NCBI RefSeq assembly: GCF_025698545.1 | Contig: NC_068576.1 | Coordinates: 54,906,094-54,970,093 of the forward strand | Reading direction: 5' to 3' | From: Gossypium raimondii | Taxonomy: Eukaryota; Streptophyta; Magnoliopsida; Malvales; Malvaceae | Length of the DNA: 64,000 nt | Shown: in pieces, positions 61,090-64,000 of the stretch | How positions within the stretch are numbered: the first letter of the stretch is position 1 | Layout: every line of letters starts with the position of its first letter | Translations under genes and position numbers: made by a program | Notes under the pieces: model-generated | The model's input: only the letters and a program-made list of their open reading frames with translations | Databases searched by the model: none | Told to the model about the DNA's origin: nothing

Positions 61090-62810
61090 ATTGGCTTTCA
61101 TTCGAGATCGACTTACCAAATAGATCTTTAGTCGAAGAATAAGTTGTTATCGAAATATGGTAAAGAGATCATTATTAAAATAGTTGCCCAAGCTTTATCG
61201 GTTTATTGCATGAATGTCTTCATGACCTCGGTAGGTACTTGTGATGAATTCCAAAAAATGACGAATTTCTTTTGGTGGGGCTCGGGGTCAAGTTCATTGG
61301 GTCTCTTAGGACAAGTTTTGTGTTCTTAAAAAACACAGTCGTATGGGATTTCCGAATCCCAACTCTTGTAATTTAATGATGTTGGGCAAGCAATGTTGGT
61401 CTTTTTGCCAATCCGGAATCTCTTGCTAATAGAATTTACAAAGCTAAATACTATTCTGTTGGGGACTTATTCAATGCTTCGGAAGGTAGTAATCCTTCTT
61501 TCGTTTTTGCTTTTTAAAAGGCTGCATTGGTGATTAGAGGATGGGAACTCTATTTAGGTTTTTGCGGATCCTTAGTTACTTAATGATGATATTTTCTTCG
61601 TTAAATTTGAGGCCTTACCGGGTTTTGAAAATTTGTTGGTGAAAGCTTTGTTCAATATCGATGGTTTGAGTTTGAATTACTCTCTTGGAGCCTCGAGATG
61701 CTAGGCAAGTTCTTAGCATTCCTCTTTCGATTTCAAACCCTCTAGATCAACTTATTTGGTAATTTTCTAAGGATGGCCGGTATAATGTGAAGCCTGGCTA
61801 TCGAGTTGCTCTTCAAACTAGCACTAATATTTCGTCGTTGGCAATTGTGGGTGCTTGGTTGAAACTTTGAAACTTGGCTCTTCCACCAAAAGTTAAATCC
61901 TTTGTATGGCGGGGGTTGCGACATTTTATCCCGAGCAAAAGTTGTTTCCTTGAGAAGGTCTGTGTCATTGATCTTAGTTGTGTTAGTTGCAGGGGAAATG
62001 AGAGTTTGGAGCATGCTATTATGCATTAATGCCCGACTGTTACGGTTGCTTGGGACAGTCTTGGCATGGTTCCTATGCATAACTCTTTATTGATTTTATG
62101 TATTACCTACTACATCTTCCGGACTCCTCTCGCAGCAAACTTTTTCTCACTATTTTTGGGAGTTTTTGGTTCCAGAGGAACCTTTTGTGTTGGAAGAATG
62201 TGATGACTCAACCTGCCAAAATTGTGCCTTTCGTAGATACGTTCCTTCAGGATTGGTGAGAGGCGATTATTGTTTTCCAACGTGTCCAAGGTGTATCTTT
62301 CGGGCATCCTACTCGTCTGCTGTATTGGTTGACACCTCCACCTGATTGCTTTAAATGTAACGTGGACGCTGCTATCTCGTCTGGTTGGAACGTAATTGTC
62401 TTGGCAGCTATTATTCATGGCGACCAATGTCAGTTTATCAAGGGGCACGCTATTGTGCTGCGTTCTGTGTTTTAACCTGTTTCGGCTGAAACTATGGCCA
62501 TTCGTGAGGCCCGCTTTCCCTATGGACATTGTAATGGTAGAGTCCGATTGCAAAGTGGCCATTGATGCATTGCTCTCTCATTCCAATCGGCTGTCGGAGT
62601 TTGGCCCATTATCTCGGGACTGTTTGGCTTTGAAAGAATCTTTCCAAAGCTTTATCCTTTTATTGGATGTGTCCAGCTGCAAATTAAGCCGCTAATTGTC
62701 TTGCTAGAGCCGCACTATTACGTGCTTACCCCCGTCCTTTTTACTTGATTGCTTACATTTCGATTTGATGTCTTCTAGCAATGATTTTCGAGGATAATAG
62801 GACCGAGTAC
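61090..62810 (+). pseudogene. LINE reverse-transcriptase C-terminus and RNase H relic
   Basis: Starts in the region downstream of the polymerase core (LSKYGKEIIIKIVAQALSVY … FFWWGSG), then after a frame change HWVS-stop-DKF, where the family Trp codon TGG has become TAG. The zinc-binding region (ALPPKVKSFVWRGL … CVSCRGNESLEHA) lies near 61870-62050 and a type I RNase H-like domain at 62330-62690 (FKCNVDAA, SAETMAIREA, VESDCKVAIDALLS) keeps its acidic positions but in more than one frame. Plant genome annotations usually call such pieces 'putative ribonuclease H protein'. 5' end, endonuclease and most of the RT are missing. Inactive. Confidence 0.8.
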
Positions 62811-63299
62811 AATGGGGAAGCTTATTAGCCTGGGTTTAGATTTTCCTCGGTTTTAGTTTTCTTTGTTTTCTCTATTTGTTTCACTAATAATTTTGCTTAC
62901 CTTAAAAGACTTTAAAGAAAAATAGATCGGATTATTAACGTTATGTTAATAAACTATTTGTCACTTATATTCGTTTAAAACTACATTTTGATTATTAAAC
63001 TTTAAAAAGTATTATATGATTATTAGTGTTATGACTTTATTAGGTAAATTACTAAATTAATTTATCATACTAAAGTCTATTGTTTTTTTTTTACTTTGAA
63101 AGAAATTTTCAAATATATATGATTTCAAATTTTTGTATTCTACCTCCAATTTTAGTAATATTGTCAACAAGACTTGTTTAAATTATTTTAAGTTAACTCG
63201 AACAAGTTTATTTGACTTGACTCGACCAAAATCTCATTTCACTCTGCTCAATTTGTAAAAACTAAAAACCTGAAGTTAAGTTACATTATTAAAATATAT
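62811..63299. other. Non-coding spacer after the LINE relic
   Basis: AT-rich, nothing recognised apart from the onset of the TCGA-rich repeat near 63180. Confidence 0.5.
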
Positions 63300-63484
63300 C
63301 TTATCTAGGGGTGAGCAAAACTCGATTCGACTCGAAAAAATAAAAAAAAATTCAAATTTCGAGTTAAACGAATCGAGTTATTCGAATCAACTCGAATTTT
63401 TTTTTCGAATTTCGAGTTCGAATCGAGTTGAGTTTTCAAATTCGAAGAACTCGAATAATTCGAATAATTCGAATAATTCGAATA
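63300..63484. repeat. TTCGAA-rich repeat ending in an ATTCGAATA microsatellite
   Basis: Dense in AATCGAGTT and ACTCGAAT words on both strands, and ends with about four copies of a 9-bp unit (GAATAATTC) at 63450-63484, each half-palindromic. The same word family recurs at 27118-27262. Confidence 0.8.
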
Positions 63485-63507
63485 TCAAAATATAATATTT
63501 TACATTT

Positions 63508-63850
63508 TTATCCCAACCTCCCAAACCTTTTTACTTTTCCCTCAAAACTTTTACTCCTTCCCACTTTCCCCCCAAAACTTTTATTCCCCTCCCCTCCCAA
63601 CCCCCCAATCTACCCAAAATCCATTTCCCACCAAAATTTTACTCTCCCATTTATTTTTTCTCAAAATTTTACTCTCAAAAACCCTCAAAACCTTTTATTT
63701 TCCCCCAAAATTTTTACTTCCTCCCACTTTTCCCCTAAAACTTTTATTCCCTTCCCATCCCATCTCCCATCTATTTACTTTCCCTCAAACTTTTATTCTC
63801 CAAAACTTTTTATTTTTCCCCTAAACTTTTACTTCTCACCCTTTACTCTC
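63508..63850. repeat. Pyrimidine-rich degenerate tandem array
   Basis: Repeated variants of CCCAAAACTTTTACTCC and CCCTCAAACTTTTATTCC, with a period of roughly 30-35 bp and strong strand bias (almost no G on the plus strand). The apparent 142-codon frame through it is low-complexity and is not called a gene. Confidence 0.75.
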
Positions 63851-64000
63851 AAATAAAAAATCAAAATTATCCAAAAAATCACTAAACATAAATAGTAATA
63901 ATTTTATTTATATCTACTATTTATATTATTAAATTAAATTAAATTTCACATTTTATATTATTTATATTATTAAATTATTTAGTCATATTGAATATTTATA

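Noticed and set aside
63428-63856. 142-codon Pro/Phe/Lys-rich frame
   Set aside because: Arises from the tandem pyrimidine array and has no stop only because of the biased composition.
1-64000. tRNA, rRNA, snRNA genes and CRISPR-type arrays
   Set aside because: Scanning for B-box-like GGTTCGAATCC, snRNA promoter elements and regularly spaced repeats gave nothing convincing; the only regularly spaced repeats are the coding minisatellite and the low-complexity arrays.

Overview
This is nuclear DNA from a flowering plant, most likely a eudicot. The spacers are very AT-rich, the genes are split by short GT-AG introns, and there are diverged LTR retrotransposons, LINE relics and foldback MITEs. 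The style of the repeats (AATCGAGTT/TTCGAA-rich stretches, LTRs carrying GGACTAAATTGAA motifs) suggests Malvaceae such as cotton, but that is an impression and not a proof.

Seven protein-coding genes can be reconstructed, most of them exon by exon with closing reading phases: a DUF604/fringe-type glycosyltransferase (5046-6828, minus); a small receptor-like kinase (17500-18974, plus); a 'membrane protein of ER body'-like VIT1/CCC1-related protein (21017-26016, minus) whose third coding exon is almost entirely sixteen in-register 12-residue repeats; autophagy protein ATG13 (32311-34924, minus); an HP30-type Tim17-family/SAM-domain chloroplast import protein (36409-38290, minus) with one GC-AG intron; a short Cys/His-rich protein resembling the C-terminal part of F-box protein SKIP31 (41371-41811, minus); and a DUF599 membrane protein (57921-58753, plus).

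The spacers hold most of the remaining interest. From 10082 a half copy of a Mutator-like MITE abuts a separate foldback with 136-bp arms; a full relative of the MITE lies at 14218-14628 and another foldback at 19782-20289. A Tourist-like element with TAA flanks (47555-48596) contains foreign LTR-like DNA, and a truncated relative lies at about 195-424. A Copia element cut down to 2.4 kb (49778-52149) keeps both LTRs, the primer site, the polypurine tract and an ATTCT target duplication but has lost integrase core, reverse transcriptase and RNase H. A probable large solo LTR lies at 53800-56566, LINE relics at 27490-27990 and 61090-62810, and an unidentified broken coding relic at 29560-30060. 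The last kilobase is low-complexity tandem sequence.

The genes do not form a pathway. Their grouping looks like inherited gene order: from memory, the Arabidopsis counterparts of the first two genes are neighbours on chromosome 1, and those of the MEB-like, ATG13, HP30 and DUF599 genes fall in the duplicated At3g49/At5g24 segments. No tRNA, rRNA, CRISPR array or prokaryote-type system was seen, and I found no convincing new biological system. The best candidates for a second look are the repeat exon of the MEB-like protein, the overlapping upstream reading frames in two genes, and the nested foldback elements.
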